Shown here one piece after another: positions 11,857 to 24,893 of a DNA stretch of 64,000 bases. Numbering within the stretch: position 1 is the first letter of the stretch; every line of letters begins with the position of its first letter. The notes below the pieces were generated by a model, which did no database searches, was not told the origin of the DNA, and worked only from the letters and a program-made list of their open reading frames with translations. The stretch is taken from the NCBI RefSeq assembly GCF_001659605.2, contig NC_035172.2, forward strand, positions 31,113,342 to 31,177,341, in the 5' to 3' direction. The translations under genes were made by a program, and so were the position numbers. This DNA comes from Manihot esculenta (lineage: Eukaryota > Streptophyta > Magnoliopsida > Malpighiales > Euphorbiaceae).

Positions 11857-13976
11857 TGACAGAGCGGTTGTCGAGGCCGGTCAAAAATAATACAATTCAG
11901 CTACCAACAATTTTACAACTGTAGATAGTGGTGAAAGGATCGAATCCACAGGGAATTGATACTTACCTATTTTCCTTATCAAGACCAAATAAACAAACAG
12001 AAAATAAATAGACAATGAAAATAAATTGCAAGTAAAGTAAAAAGGGGGGTTTTGAGATTGATGGGATTAAACTAATGATGAAAGCAATAAAAATAAAGCG
12101 AATAATAAAATAAAGAGAAAATAAATATGATAAAAGCTCTAGTTGAAGAATTAGATCCACTTTAGTTGATGGGATTGTTCATTGACACATATGTTCCTTT
12201 GTTGATTCAATAAATTGGCCATGGAGATTGAAGAAGCTTCTCACATCCATTATCTCTCTTTTAGATTAAATCAATTAGGGAAAGTCCTCAAATTAATTAC
12301 TAATTAATAATTGCCAAAGAACGTCTTTGAGCCATAGGCCTTATACAATAGTCAATCGCATAAAGAAATAGAGAGAACCAATTCTAGTCACCCACATGCA
12401 TGGAGACAACACTAGATCATGCAATTTCCTTGGTTGTGCACCAAGTGTTCTTATGGTTGAACAAATCAAGCAATTACGGACTTAAAATCATTCAAACCAA
12501 CAATATATCACTTTGCAACAAAAAATCAATGGAGACCTTAAATAACAAAGCAATAATGTCCTTAAGCATGAAATCACAAGAATATTGAATAACAAAAGAT
12601 AAACAATGTAGTCCAAGTCTCTCAATCCACAATACAACTAAAGCTTCACTTGTTCTTCAACTAGAAAAAAAGATTTCAGCCTCTCATGGCTGAAACAAAA
12701 AATAAAAATAAAAAAAAAAAGAAATGTAGAAGAAGAGATGTGAATTTCGTAGGTGTCTCCCAAGGGGAGCTTAAAGACCCTGTAGAGGCTTCTTATGTGG
12801 CTTTTTATAGTTGAAAAGTGTTGCCCTAGGTCATACTTACTGCCCAAGAGGTATTTTCTGCCCAAGATGTGTCTGAAAAGGAAAGAATCGCGCTTTTCGG
12901 CTTTAGAAGGAAGGCTGCGCGAAAATGCACTGCGGAAGGAAGTTGGTGCGCTCGGTTTGGTCTCAGAAAGGGAAGGAGGCGCAGATTGTGCTTCCTAAAT
13001 AAGTTTAGATGCTGACCTTGCTTCCTAATTAGTGTAGAGGTTGCCCAAGGTGCTGCCCATGTGCAACTTGCTGCCCAAGTTGTTGCAAAAGAGGAAAGAA
13101 TCGGACTGCAAGGCTTCAGAAGGAAGTTGGCGCGCAGATTGCCTTCAGAATAGGAAAGGAGCGTACCTTGTGCTTGGAAAGGAAGGAAGAGCGATCCAAG
13201 GCTGCCAATAGAGGAAGAAAAGTCGTGGCTTGATGTTCATAAGGAAATATGCACGTACTAAGGCTTTCAGAAGAGGAAGGACGCGCGGATCATGCTTCCA
13301 GAAGAGGTGGCGCGCGCATGGATTGCAAAAGAGGCAGGAGAATGCAGTCATTAATGTGCAGAATTGGAAAGATATCTGTCCAGTCTTTCCTTTTTAGGTG
13401 GAGCCTTCATTTGAATTTTAAACGCTGAACGCAGAAGAGGCAAGTGTGCCTTGATGAGACCTTGCTGCCTAAATTGGAAGATTTGACTGCTGCAGTACGT
13501 GCACATCTTTGAATAAGGAAAGAAAGATCTGCGATTCGAAATTCAAATAATTTCCTGACTGAGCTTTCCTTGTTTACTTTTGCTTCTGCACTTTCCTCAT
13601 TTGAAGACTTTCCTTTTCTGAAAACTTGCCTTATTTGAAAACCTTCCTTTCCTGGCCCATGTTCTAATTAAGGCAGGAAAGATTCTGCAGTTCGAATTTC
13701 GGACAGTTTGTTGACTGTGCTTTCTGACTCTTTCCTTATTTGGCACTTTCCATACATGAACACTTTCCTTATTTGGAACTTTCCATATATGAAAACTTTT
13801 CTTATTTGGAACTTTCCATATTTGGCACTTTTTGGCAGTTTTAAGAGCATTTTCTCCAGATTGTCTTTTCACACCTAGTTTCTGCAAAACATGAACAAAA
13901 CCACAAAATTAGGTAGAAAAGGTGTAAATAAACATCAAGATTATCATGATAAAGTGGGCTAAATTATGCTCTGTCA
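11857..13976 (-). repeat. 3' LTR of the tRNA-Asp-primed element
   Basis: 2120 bp, TGACAGAG...CTCTGTCA in + strand reading. Next to it at 13977-13993 is a minus-strand polypurine tract (GGTGTGGGGGTATT). It differs from the other LTR at about eight visible places, including changes near 12307, 12334, 12394, 13019, 13755 and 13859. Confidence 0.88.
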
Positions 13977-14127
13977 AATACCCCCACACCTAGCCTTTTG
14001 CTTGTCCTCAAGCAAACAAACATAGTTAAACAAACTCTCTTTGCTTTGATCCTTATTTCCACTTAAGCTCTTACTCTAGACCCCTATTTTGAATCATTGC
14101 AATAAAGAATGTATGCATCAAGGTTAC

Positions 14128-16413
14128 TGTAACGCCCCGAAAATCGGACCGCTACCGGCGCTAGGATCCGGGTCGACTTAAGGCCGCCGGGACCCGTAGC
14201 AAGCCTGACATAAAACCTGTAAACCTGTATAATCCCATACATGATCAACAACATGCATAAAAATTAAAACTTTTCTTTCTATAAACATCAACCAAACTCA
14301 ACCTGTGCATAAATATGAACATAACTTTGATCCCTCTGTGGGATCTCATCTGTGCCCTCAAAGAGGTAACATAACCTGTGTTGAGCTGGTTTACATAAAC
14401 ATCATCAAAACCTCTAAGATCATGTATAAAAAGGGATACAACATTCTATGGTCAAGCACACACTAACATCCATAAAACTCATTACATAACTATACTATAC
14501 TTTTACATTACAATTTGATCATGTCCATTGCTAGCTATTACAAAGGCATAACTTCTTTACTCTATCCGGACTCCCGTACTATATCCTGTACCTGTAAGCC
14601 TGGGGGAAAAGGGAGAGGGGTGAGCTAAAAGCCCAGTGAGTAGAGCTAGTAAAATACATTAACACTATGCTCAAATGGAATGCATCATAACACAAACAGT
14701 TCACATAAGGGTTGGGTGAACTTGTCACCAATTAGTCCAAGTTAACTCTGTGCCAGGCCGTAGCATGGGGTCCTGGTCTTCCTGTCATACATACATTACT
14801 TACCATTATCCCAGGGCCTCCTCTGGGCTCCTGGTCTTCGAGTCCACTATCGTGCCAGGCCGTAGAATGGGGTCCTGGTCTTTCCTTACTCTGTGCCAGG
14901 CCGTAGAATGGGGTCCTGGTCTTCCTGTCTTGGACTAAATGGGTCATCCAACATTCACCCACATCAACAACAATAGATGCAATGCGACATATTCGTGAAA
15001 CTAATGCAATCATCCTATTGCATAATCATGATGCATGAAACATGATAAAACATTTAATTTTAAAAGATTAAGTTTAGTCCTACTCACCTCTGGCTGACTC
15101 TGACAATACCGAAGCAGCTGAACTCACTGCTGGGGTCCTCGGTTCCTCGGGTCCGAACCTACACAGGTGGACTCAAATGAGGGACCAAACATATCTGAAC
15201 ATAACTCTAAAATATTCCCCAAAAACCCCCTAAAACATCCTGAAAATATCACATAAAAACATGCAAGAAATGGCTGAACAGGGCACTTTCGGCGGCAGGT
15301 TCGGCGGCCGAAAGTCCCTCCAGAGCCGAAAGTCATGCAGGTTCGGCGGCACCTTCGGCGGCCGAAACTCCCAGACAGAGACGAAACTCATGCATGTTCG
15401 GCGGCACTTTCGGCGGCCGAAACTGCCCGACAGAGACGAAAGTCTCTCTTTCGGGGGCAACTTCGGCAGCCGAAGGGCTGCCTTCCCAGCCATGTTCGGC
15501 GGCCGAAAGTGCCTTCGGCTGCCGAACCTGGTTTCTGCCAAGGGCAGAACTTGGCTCCCTTTGCACATTTCGCCTCCAAACCTTAAATCATGCATAACTT
15601 CGTTCTACAACATGCATACCACACATACATTACACCTAGGGGTCTCAAACTATCATATACCCCAACTACAACACTTCAAACACACAAAAATCAACATACA
15701 TTGCTCAAATCATCAATATAACCCATAAACTCAACATATAACCTAACATGCATTTCTACCCATAGATCTTGCATAAAACTTATTTAAAACACATAAGGAG
15801 CTTAAGATCGGCCCTTACCTCTTGGAGATCGAGAGGGAGACGACCTAAACTTGGAGATCCTCGAAAATGAGCTCCTGAGTTCCCAAAGCTCCAAAACTTG
15901 TTTCAAAAGCTTAAATCTTCAAAACCAAGTGAAAATAAGTGAAAATCTTGAAAGATTTAGAGGAAGAACATCAAAAATGGGTGAGGGACGGCGGAAAGCT
16001 CACCTTGGCCGAAAATGGGAAATAGCTCGCCCGTTTTCGGCTAAGGGACCCTTTTATAGTGGCTGGCCAGACCACGTTCGGGGGCCGAATGTGCCTCCGC
16101 ATGCATGCCATGTTCGGCGGCCGAACATGAGGTTCGGCGGCCGAACCTGAACTTCCCTCACTCATGCTTTCGGGGGCCTAACGTGCCTCCAAAACGCATG
16201 CATGTTCGGCGGCCGAACTTGACTTTCGGCGGCCGAACCTGGGTTTTCCTCCAACGCTATTTTCATGCAAAAACTCATTTTATTTAATACTTAAAACCAT
16301 TAAAACATGAAAACATTTCATAAAATATGATTCTACCCTTCTAGAGGTCTCCGACATCCGAGATTCCACCGGATGATAGGAATTCCGATACCGGAGTCTA
16401 GCAGGGTATTACA
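14128..16413 (-). repeat. 3' LTR of the Tekay element
   Basis: 2286 bp, TGTAACGCCCC...GGTATTACA in + strand reading. It has eight exact TTCGGCGGCCGAA palindromes in two clusters (15300-15506 and 16112-16236), with the minus-strand TATA box (TATAAAAGGG) between them near 16049-16058. Confidence 0.95.
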
Positions 16414-16426
16414 TTCTCCCCCCCTT
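16414..16426 (-). other. Polypurine tract of the Tekay element
   Basis: On the minus strand AAGGGGGGGAGAA lies directly against the 3' LTR and would prime plus-strand DNA synthesis. Confidence 0.88.
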
Positions 16427-16511
16427 AAGAACATTCGTCCCCGAATGTTCCTCAACTAACACATGCAAGGCATACAACACAACCTACACATAAAATACAT
16501 AGAGACTAACC

Positions 16512-19500
16512 TTAAAAGAGATGAGGATATTGCCGGAGCATGGACTCCCGTGTCTCCCAAGTGCACTCCTCAATGTTGTGGTGGTTCCAAAGGACTTTCA
16601 CCATCGGGATTTCCTTGTTTCTCAGCTTCCTGATCTGGGTGTCTAGGATCCGTACTGGCTGCTCAACATAGGTGAGATCCTCTTGGATCTCCACATCAGG
16701 CTCACTAAGAACCTTGCCCGGATCTGACACGAACCTTCTCAACATAGAAACATGGAAAACTGGGTGGATTCTTGCCATAGAAGCAGGTAAATCCAGCTTG
16801 TACGATACATTCCCAATCTTTTGCAAGACTTCGAAGGGTCCGATGTACCGCGGAGCCAGTTTACCCTTCTTCCCGAACCGAACCACTCCTTTCATTGGAG
16901 ACACCTTGAGCAATACCAGATCCCCCTCCTGGAACTCTACTTGCCTTCTACGGATGTCTGCATAACTCTTCTGTCTGCTTGCAGCTGTTTTGATTCTTTC
17001 TCTGATCATGGGCACCACCCTGCTAGTAATCTCTACTAGCTCGGGTCCTGCTAAAGACCTCTCTCCTACCTCTTCCCAGCAAACAGGTGATCTGCACTTC
17101 CTTCCATATAAAGCTTCATATGGAGCCATCCCGATGCTAGCATGATGGCTGTTATTGTAGGCAAACTCCACCAAAGGTAGATGCTGCCTCCAAGAACCGC
17201 CAAAGTCCAGCACACACATTCTGAGCATATCTTCTATGGTCTGGATGGTCCTCTCTGACTGTCCGTCTGTCTGTGGATGGAAGGCAGTGCTGAAATCCAA
17301 CCTAGTACCCATAGCATTCTGCAGACTCCGCCAAAATCTGGAGGTGAACTGGGGCCCTCTATCTGACACTATAGAAACAGGAACCCCATGCAGTCTGACT
17401 ATCTCATCAACGTACACCTGCGCCAACTTGTCCACAGAATAGCCACTCCTGACAGGGATAAAGTGAGCAGATTTGGTGAGTCTGTCCACAATCACCCATA
17501 TGGAGTCCAATCTGTTGGACGTCGCCGGTAACCCCACTACGAAGTCCATAGCTATATTCTCCCATTTCCACTCTGGAATAGGTAGCGGGTTAAGCATTCC
17601 AGCCGGCTTCTGATGTTCCAGCTTCACCCTCTGACAAACTTCGCAGGCTGACACAAACTGTGCCACTTCTCTCTTCATAGCTGGCCACCAATAAACCTTC
17701 TTCAGATCTTGATACATCTTGGTGGCTCCGGGGTGAATGCTGTATCTTGCATTATGAGCCTCTCTCATAATGTCTCCTTTTAGCCCTATGTCATCTGGTA
17801 CACATAAACGACTCCCATAGCGGAGGATCCCCTTATTGTCAAACCTGAACTCGCTGCCTTTGCCCGACTGAACAGTCCTGACAATCTTTACTAACTCTGG
17901 GTCCTCATGCTGTTTCTGAGCCACCTGCTCTAGAAACACGGGTGTCACTTTCATCTGAGCAACCAAGGCACCTGTACCAGATAACTCCAACTGTAGACCT
18001 TCCTCAATGAGCTTGTAAAACTCCTTCACCACTGGTCTCCTCTCAGCCGTGATGTGGGATAGACTGCCTAGTGACTTCCGGCTTAGGGCGTCTGCCACAA
18101 CATTCGCCTTACCCGGATGATACTGAATCTTGCAATCATAGTCACTCAGCAGCTCTACCCATCTCCTCTGTCTTAAGTTCAAATCTCTTTGACTCAGGAT
18201 GTACTGCAGGCTTTTATGATCGGTGAAGATCTCACATTTTACCCCATAGAGGTAATGCCTCCACATCTTGAGTGCAAAGATTACTGCTGCCATCTCAAGG
18301 TCATGTGTGGGGTAATTCAACTCATGCTTCTTCAGCTGCCTAGAAGCATAAGCAATCACCCTCTCATTCTGCATAAGCACACAACCCAGTCCCACACGGG
18401 ACGCATCACAAAAGACTGTAAAGTCTTCATCACTAGCTGGCAGAGCTAAAACTGGTGCTGAAGTCAACCTCTTCTTGAGCTCTTCAAAACTCTCCTCGCA
18501 CTGGTCGGTCCACACAAATTTCTGATTCTTCCTGGTTAGTCTGGTTAGAGGAGCTGCTATCTTTGAGAAGTCCTGAACGAACCTCCTGTAGTAACCTGCC
18601 AAACCCAAGAAACTCCTGATCTCTGTCACTGAAGTGGGTCTAGGCCAGTTAGCCACAGTCTCTGTCTTCTTGGGGTCTACCTCAATCCCATTCTCTGACA
18701 CTACATGCCCCAAGAACGAAATGCTCCTTAGCCAAAACTCACACTTGGAGAACTTGGCATACAAGCCATGCTCCCTCAAGGTCTGTAGAACCAACCTCAG
18801 ATGATGGGCATGCTCCTCTGCATTCCTGGAATACACTAAGATATCATCTATGAAGACAATAACAAAGTGATCCAAGTACTGGCTAAACACTCTATTCATG
18901 AGATCCATGAATGCTGCAGGGGCGTTTGTTAACCCGAACGGCATCACAAGGAACTCAAAATGCCCATATCTGGTCCTGAAAGCCGTCTTTGGAACGTCCT
19001 CTTCCCTGATCCTCAACTGGTAGTACCCCGATCTCAGATCTATTTTGGAGAAACAACCCGCTCCTGCTAGCTGGTCGAATAGATCGTCGATCCTTGGCAA
19101 TGGGTACTTATTCTTGGTAGTGACTTTGTTCAACTGCCTGTAGTCGATACAAAGTCTAAGGGATCCATCCTTCTTTCTCACAAACAAAACTGGAGCACCC
19201 CAGGGTGAGGTACTCGGTCGGATGAAGCCCTTGTCTACCAGCTCCTGTAACTGCTCCTTCAACTCTTTCAATTCTGCTGGCGCCATCCTGTAGGGAGGGA
19301 TAGAGATCGGTCGGGTTCCAGGCATCAGTTCTATCTCGAACTCTATCTCCCTAGCAGGTGGTAATCCTGGCAGCTCGTCTGGGAACACATCTAAGAACTC
19401 TCTAACCACTGGCACCGAGGCGGGCTCTCTGACCTGACTATTAAGCTCTCTCACATGAGCCAAATACCCCTGACATCCCCTCCTAAGCAACCTACGAGCC

Positions 19501-21596
19501 TGAAGAGCTGAGATCATACCTCTAGGTGTACCCCTCCTGTCTCCTCTGAAGACGACCTCTGATCCATCCTGACCTCTGAACCTGACTACCTTGTCCCTGC
19601 AGTCCAAGGTAGCACCATGGGTAGATAACCAGTCCATCCCTAGAATGACGTCAAAGTCTGTCAAATCTAGAACCACAAGGTCGGCGGACATGCATCTCCC
19701 CTCAACAAAAACTGGACTACACTGACAGACTGACTCTGCCACTGATGGATCACACTTGGGTCCACTGACCCAGAGAGGACACTCTAACCCAGAGATCATC
19801 AATCCCAACCTCTGGACGGCTCTCGGAGCAATAAATGAATGAGATGCACCAGGGTCCATCAATACATAAACATCCGAACAACCTATGATGAGATTACCTG
19901 CCACCACGGTGTTGGATGCGTCTGCCTCCTGCTGTGTCATTGTGAAGATCCGTGCCGGAGCTGATGGACCTTCACCTCTGAAACCCGCTGAAGAAGAGGC
20001 TGCTCCTCTCCCTCTGCCTCTGCCACTGGCCTGAGTCATGGCTGGAGCTGCTGGCTGCGCAACACTGCCTGAAGCTGTCTGCTGGGACTGAGCCATCGGG
20101 GCCGCTCTTGGACAGTCTCGAGCTATATGCCCCTCCTGACCGCATCTGAAGCAGGTGTTTGTCCCAAACCGACATACTCCCTTGTGTGGTCTACCACACC
20201 TCGCACAAACTGCATTATCCGCACCAGAGCTTGAGCCACTTCCAAATCCCAGACTGGACTTAACCTTGTTCCAGAACTTATTCTTCTTGCCCTTGGGTTT
20301 ACCCCATCTCTTGCTGCCTGAAGCTGCTGCACTAAGGGTAGAGGGATCTAACTTTCCCCCACCCGGAGTTTTAGAACCAGAAGCTTGTGCCACTGTCTGC
20401 TTAACTGTCCCCTGAATGATGGCACTAGCTTCCATTCTCCTAGCCATATCTACTATGGCGTGAAAACTCTCTCTATCTGCTGACTGTACCAAGGAGGAAT
20501 ACCTGGGATGGAGCTTCATGATATACCTCCTCGACTTCTTCTGGTCTGTGCTAAGGTCTTGCCCTGCAAATGGCAGCAACTCCATAAACCTATCGGTATA
20601 TTCGTCTATACTCATGTCATCAGTTTGCCTCAACTGCTCGAATTCTATCATCTTCAATTCCCTTGAACTATCAGGGAAAGCCCATCCTGCAAACTCATTT
20701 GCAAACTCTTCCCAAGTCATGTTGTCCACTCTCGGGTTCACATAATTCTTGAACCACTCCCGTGCCTTCTTGCACTTAAGCGTGAACCCGGCCATCTGAA
20801 TGGCTCTACTGTCATCCGCCCCTATCTCATCTGTAATTGCCTTGACCCGCTCCAAGTACACGAACGGATCATTACCGGTTTCAAACTGGGGAGCACCCAG
20901 CTTCATATAGTCTGTCATCTTAACCTTGCTCCCACTGACTGAGCTAGGTCTAGGTGGTTGAGCAACTGGGGCTGCTGGTTCTGCAGGTGGTGGAGGTGGT
21001 ACAACATTTTCTGAGGTAGGGTTTGCTGGATTTGGATAGTAAGGTGGAGGTGGATACATTGGGTACTGAGAGTACGGTGGGTAGTATGGTGGGTATGGCA
21101 TCTGTGTGGGATAAGGGGTGAAACTAGGGTAATCCGATGTACCTCCCATCGAATACCCGGGATGTTGTGAGAAATGTGGGTAGTGAGGTGGCTGTACAAA
21201 TCCCGAGGCCTGAGTGCCTCCTTGGGATTCTCCCATCCCTTCTTCTGACATACTGACTCCCAAACTGCCATCCCTCCTCTGTTCTACGTCCATATCATCC
21301 CCCATATCCTCAGACGCTCCTCCCTGAACTGTTCCTCTGACTGATCTGCTTCTACCCAGATCCAGAGACCTTCTAGGGTCTCTTGCTACTCTGTCCCTGT
21401 TGGACCTGCTAGACATTGCCCTAGGCAATGCTGGAGGACGGGCGCTCATGCCCTCATCCTCAGGTGGTACTCCAGTCAATCTCGCTGATCGACGAGTTCC
21501 TCTCATCCTGTTTTCTAAAAAACCGTGCACATCACAAGCAACATTAGCATCATATGGTTCATGTGAGCACACATGAACCCTCATCACATACATCAC
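16512..21596 (-). CDS. Gag-Pol polyprotein of the Tekay-type chromovirus
   Basis: An intact frame of 1694 codons on the minus strand. Domains in order: a proline/tyrosine-rich N-terminus; Gag (about residues 230-400); a CCHC zinc knuckle ([14 protein letters not shown], about 482-495); protease ([10 protein letters not shown], about 578-588); reverse transcriptase with [11 protein letters not shown] and the catalytic FIDD near 914; RNase H starting VFCDAS near 1063 and ending near VADALSRKS; integrase with an HHCC finger (CEVCQ near 1316) and core residues in [15 protein letters not shown] and QSERTIQ (D-D-E); and a C-terminal chromodomain-like segment ending [16 protein letters not shown]. 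The chromodomain places it among chromoviruses. The first ATG is at 21596, but the ATG at 21506 ([10 protein letters not shown]) is a likelier start. No stop or frameshift is present. Confidence 0.95.
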   Translation of the reverse strand: MMYVMRVHVCSHEPYDANVACDVHGFLENRMRGTRRSARLTGVPPEDEGMSARPPALPRAMSSRSNRDRVARDPRRSLDLGRSRSVRGTVQGGASEDMGDDMDVEQRRDGSLGVSMSEEGMGESQGGTQASGFVQPPHYPHFSQHPGYSMGGTSDYPSFTPYPTQMPYPPYYPPYSQYPMYPPPPYYPNPANPTSENVVPPPPPAEPAAPVAQPPRPSSVSGSKVKMTDYMKLGAPQFETGNDPFVYLERVKAITDEIGADDSRAIQMAGFTLKCKKAREWFKNYVNPRVDNMTWEEFANEFAGWAFPDSSRELKMIEFEQLRQTDDMSIDEYTDRFMELLPFAGQDLSTDQKKSRRYIMKLHPRYSSLVQSADRESFHAIVDMARRMEASAIIQGTVKQTVAQASGSKTPGGGKLDPSTLSAAASGSKRWGKPKGKKNKFWNKVKSSLGFGSGSSSGADNAVCARCGRPHKGVCRFGTNTCFRCGQEGHIARDCPRAAPMAQSQQTASGSVAQPAAPAMTQASGRGRGRGAASSSAGFRGEGPSAPARIFTMTQQEADASNTVVAGNLIIGCSDVYVLMDPGASHSFIAPRAVQRLGLMISGLECPLWVSGPKCDPSVAESVCQCSPVFVEGRCMSADLVVLDLTDFDVILGMDWLSTHGATLDCRDKVVRFRGQDGSEVVFRGDRRGTPRGMISALQARRLLRRGCQGYLAHVRELNSQVREPASVPVVREFLDVFPDELPGLPPAREIEFEIELMPGTRPISIPPYRMAPAELKELKEQLQELVDKGFIRPSTSPWGAPVLFVRKKDGSLRLCIDYRQLNKVTTKNKYPLPRIDDLFDQLAGAGCFSKIDLRSGYYQLRIREEDVPKTAFRTRYGHFEFLVMPFGLTNAPAAFMDLMNRVFSQYLDHFVIVFIDDILVYSRNAEEHAHHLRLVLQTLREHGLYAKFSKCEFWLRSISFLGHVVSENGIEVDPKKTETVANWPRPTSVTEIRSFLGLAGYYRRFVQDFSKIAAPLTRLTRKNQKFVWTDQCEESFEELKKRLTSAPVLALPASDEDFTVFCDASRVGLGCVLMQNERVIAYASRQLKKHELNYPTHDLEMAAVIFALKMWRHYLYGVKCEIFTDHKSLQYILSQRDLNLRQRRWVELLSDYDCKIQYHPGKANVVADALSRKSLGSLSHITAERRPVVKEFYKLIEEGLQLELSGTGALVAQMKVTPVFLEQVAQKQHEDPELVKIVRTVQSGKGSEFRFDNKGILRYGSRLCVPDDIGLKGDIMREAHNARYSIHPGATKMYQDLKKVYWWPAMKREVAQFVSACEVCQRVKLEHQKPAGMLNPLPIPEWKWENIAMDFVVGLPATSNRLDSIWVIVDRLTKSAHFIPVRSGYSVDKLAQVYVDEIVRLHGVPVSIVSDRGPQFTSRFWRSLQNAMGTRLDFSTAFHPQTDGQSERTIQTIEDMLRMCVLDFGGSWRQHLPLVEFAYNNSHHASIGMAPYEALYGRKCRSPVCWEEVGERSLAGPELVEITSRVVPMIRERIKTAASRQKSYADIRRRQVEFQEGDLVLLKVSPMKGVVRFGKKGKLAPRYIGPFEVLQKIGNVSYKLDLPASMARIHPVFHVSMLRRFVSDPGKVLSEPDVEIQEDLTYVEQPVRILDTQIRKLRNKEIPMVKVLWNHHNIEECTWETRESMLRQYPHLF

Positions 21597-21765
21597 ATAT
21601 CATAGCATATCATTAATGCGCATGCATAAAGTCATGGCATTTCACATCAACATGCATGACAGGACTCCACATCCTATCCTAGTGGACATGATCTTTTCCT
21701 ATTGTGCTTGACCTTCTATAACCTCTATGAGCCCGACACTCTAGGTCCGACCATATGAACCTAGG

Positions 21766-21777
21766 GCTCTGATACCA
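21766..21777 (-). other. Primer-binding site, initiator tRNA-Met
   Basis: The minus strand reads TGGTATCAGAGC, the standard plant iMet primer site, three bases from the 5' LTR. Confidence 0.92.
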
Positions 21778-21780
21778 TTC

Positions 21781-24067
21781 TGTAACGCCCCGAAAATCGG
21801 ACCGCTACCGGCGCTAGGATCCGGGTCGACTTAAGGCCGCCGGGACCCGTAGCAAGCCTGACATAAAACCTGTAAACCTGTATAATCCCATACATGATCA
21901 ACAACATGCATAAAAATTAAAACTTTTCTTTCTATAAACATCAACCAAACTCAACCTGTGCATAAATATGAACATAACTTTGATCCCTCTGTGGGATCTC
22001 ATCTGTGCCCTCAAAGAGGTAACATAACCTGTGTTGAGCTGGTTTACATAAACATCATCAAAACCTCTAAGATCATGTATAAAAAGGGATACAACATTCT
22101 ATGGTCAAGCACACACTAACATCCATAAAACTCATTACATAACTATACTATACTTTTACATTACAATTTGATCATGTCCATTGCTAGCTATTACAAAGGC
22201 ATAACTTCTTTACTCTATCCGGACTCCCGTACTATATCCTGTACCTGTAAGCCTGGGGGAAAAGGGAGAGGGGTGAGCTAAAAGCCCAGTGAGTAGAGCT
22301 AGTAAAATACATTAACACTATGCTCAAATGGAATGCATCATAACACAAACAGTTCACATAAGGGTTGGGTGAACTTGTCACCAATTAGTCCAAGTTAACT
22401 CTGTGCCAGGCCGTAGCATGGGGTCCTGGTCTTCCTGTCATACATACATTACTTACCATTATCCCAGGGCCTCCTCTGGGCTCCTGGTCTTCGAGTCCAC
22501 TATCGTGCCAGGCCGTAGAATGGGGTCCTGGTCTTTCCTTACTCTGTGCCAGGCCGTAGAATGGGGTCCTGGTCTTCCTGTCTTGGACTAAATGGGTCAT
22601 CCAACATTCACCCACATCAACAACAATAGATGCAATGCGACATATTCGTGAAACTAATGCAATCATCCTATTGCATAATCATGATGCATGAAACATGATA
22701 AAACATTTAATTTTAAAAGATTAAGTTTAGTCCTACTCACCTCTGGCTGACTCTGACAATACCGAAGCAGCTGAACTCACTGCTGGGGTCCTCGGTTCCT
22801 CGGGTCCGAACCTACACAGGTGGACTCAAATGAGGGACCAAACATATCTGAACATAACTCTAAAATATTCCCCAAAAACCCCCTAAAACATCCTGAAAAT
22901 ATCACATAAAAACATGCAAGAAATGGCTGAACAGGGCACTTTCGGCGGCAGGTTCGGCGGCCGAAAGTCCCTCCAGAGCCGAAAGTCATGCAGGTTCGGC
23001 GGCACCTTCGGCGGCCGAAACTCCCAGACAGAGACGAAACTCATGCATGTTCGGCGGCACTTTCGGCGGCCGAAACTGCCCGACAGAGACGAAAGTCTCT
23101 CTTTCGGGGGCAACTTCGGCAGCCGAAGGGCTGCCTTCCCAGCCATGTTCGGCGGCCGAAAGTGCCTTCGGCTGCCGAACCTGGTTTCTGCCAAGGGCAG
23201 AAACTTGGCTCCCTTTGCACATTTCGCCTCCAAACCTTAAATCATGCATAACTTCGTTCTACAACATGCATACCACACATACATTACACCTAGGGGTCTC
23301 AAACTATCATATACCCCAACTACAACACTTCAAACACACAAAAATCAACATACATTGCTCAAATCATCAATATAACCCATAAACTCAACATATAACCTAA
23401 CATGCATTTCTACCCATAGATCTTGCATAAAACTTATTTAAAACACATAAGGAGCTTAAGATCGGCCCTTACCTCTTGGAGATCGAGAGGGAGACGACCT
23501 AAACTTGGAGATCCTCGAAAATGAGCTCCTGAGTTCCCAAAGCTCCAAAACTTGTTTCAAAAGCTTAAATCTTCAAAACCAAGTGAAAATAAGTGAAAAT
23601 CTTGAAAGATTTAGAGGAAGAACATCAAAAATGGGTGAGGGACGGCGGAAAGCTCACCTTGGCCGAAAATGGGAAAAAGCTCGCCCATTTTCGGCTAAGG
23701 GACCCTTTTATAGTGGCTGGCCAGACCACGTTCGGGGGCCGAATGTGCCTCCGCATGCATGCCATGTTCGGCGGCCGAACATGAGGTTCGGCGGCCGAAC
23801 CTGAACTTCCCTCACTCATGCTTTCGGGGGCCTAACGTGCCTCCAAAACGCATGCATGTTCGGCGGCCGAACTTGACTTTCGGCGGCCGAACCTGGGTTT
23901 TCCTCCAACGCTATTTTCATGCAAAAACTCATTTTATTTAATACTTAAAACCATTAAAACATGAAAACATTTCATAAAATATGATTCTACCCTTCTAGAG
24001 GTCTCCGACATCCGAGATTCCACCGGACGATAGGAATTCCGATACCGGAGTCTAGCAGGGTATTACA
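21781..24067 (-). repeat. 5' LTR and promoter of the Tekay element
   Basis: 2287 bp, nearly identical to the 3' LTR. The minus-strand TATA box lies near 23703-23712. In the reading direction of the element, one palindrome cluster lies just upstream of the TATA box and the other downstream, in the likely leader. Confidence 0.95.
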
Positions 24068-24072
24068 GTTAC

Positions 24073-24893
24073 TTACCTCTTTCCTTGTTTCCCTTTACTT
24101 ACCATGGCTAGGATTGGTTTTCCTCAAGAGAGACCATGCACATTATATATTAAGACTTTTTCTAGCTTTTGGTGTGACTTGCCCTTACCTTGAAGTACTT
24201 TATTCAGGCTTTTGCACTTTAGATCTTGCTTGGAAAGGTCACCAACCTATTTTTGATGTACTTTTAGATCTTTCAGTGGGTCACCTATCCAAGTGGCTAT
24301 TTAGCCTTGTTCATAGTCTTTTGACCATTGGAACAATTTTCTCCATTTTTTTTTATGCTTTTGAGGGCTTTGCCTTTGCTGAATTTTCTTTCTCTCAATG
24401 ATTTGGGCAAATCAACACCTATTGCTAAATCAAGTCATGTTAAGTTCATTCACACAATTTCATTTTTGTCATCTTCAATCGAGGGTCATCAGTATATTTT
24501 TCACCATTGGTAAGCTCCAAGATTCAATTCAAAAAGCAATTCCCAAACATGAATACATCTTATTGCAATTGATTCAACATAGGGTTAAAGAGTCATCACA
24601 TCAATGGGGTCATGGAAAGAAAGTTCATCAACATAGCTCATCAATTTGAGTAAAGCAAATCAGAAAGAAGAAGACCATGGTTGATCAAACACAAACTGAA
24701 AGGAAAACTGAAAAGAAAATGCAAACTGAAAGGAAAAATGTGTCTAAAGCAAAAAATTAAAAATTTCAGAGATCCGCACCTCCACACCTAAATCATGCAT
24801 TGTCCTCAATGTATAGAAAACATAAAAGAACAAAGGAAACTGAGTACTCCCCTGGTGTGGTGTTGTATGGTGCGATCCACTTGGCAAGTTGCC
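24073..24893. other. Internal non-coding part of the tRNA-Asp-primed element
   Basis: About 820 bp between the nested Tekay element and the end of the unknown frame. No motif of a known protein is seen. Together with 13977-14127 it forms the element's 3' internal region. Confidence 0.6.

Larger units (their letters stand above)
14128..24067 (-). mobile_element. Complete Tekay/Del-type chromovirus (Ty3/gypsy), probably very young
   Basis: LTRs at 14128-16413 and 21781-24067 enclose one unbroken gag-pol frame on the minus strand. GTTAC flanks the element at 14123-14127 and 24068-24072. The primer-binding site for initiator tRNA-Met lies at 21766-21777 and a polypurine tract (AAGGGGGGGAGAA on the minus strand) at 16414-16426. 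About four differences separate the two LTRs: a one-base indel near 15549/23202, two substitutions near 16022-16037/23676-23691, and one near 16369/24029. All parts needed for transposition are visible. It lies inside the tRNA-Asp-primed element. Confidence 0.95.

Noticed and set aside
14732..15013. Frames with repeated GRPGPH-like motifs, also at 22385-22666
   Set aside because: They come from the CCAGG/CCTGG minisatellite in the LTR.
15230..15728. Several overlapping frames of 60-155 codons with FGGR, RRPK or AAE repeats, also at 2920-3339, 5539-5889 and 22883-23382
   Set aside because: They are translations of the GC-rich palindrome clusters in the LTRs in different frames, not genes.
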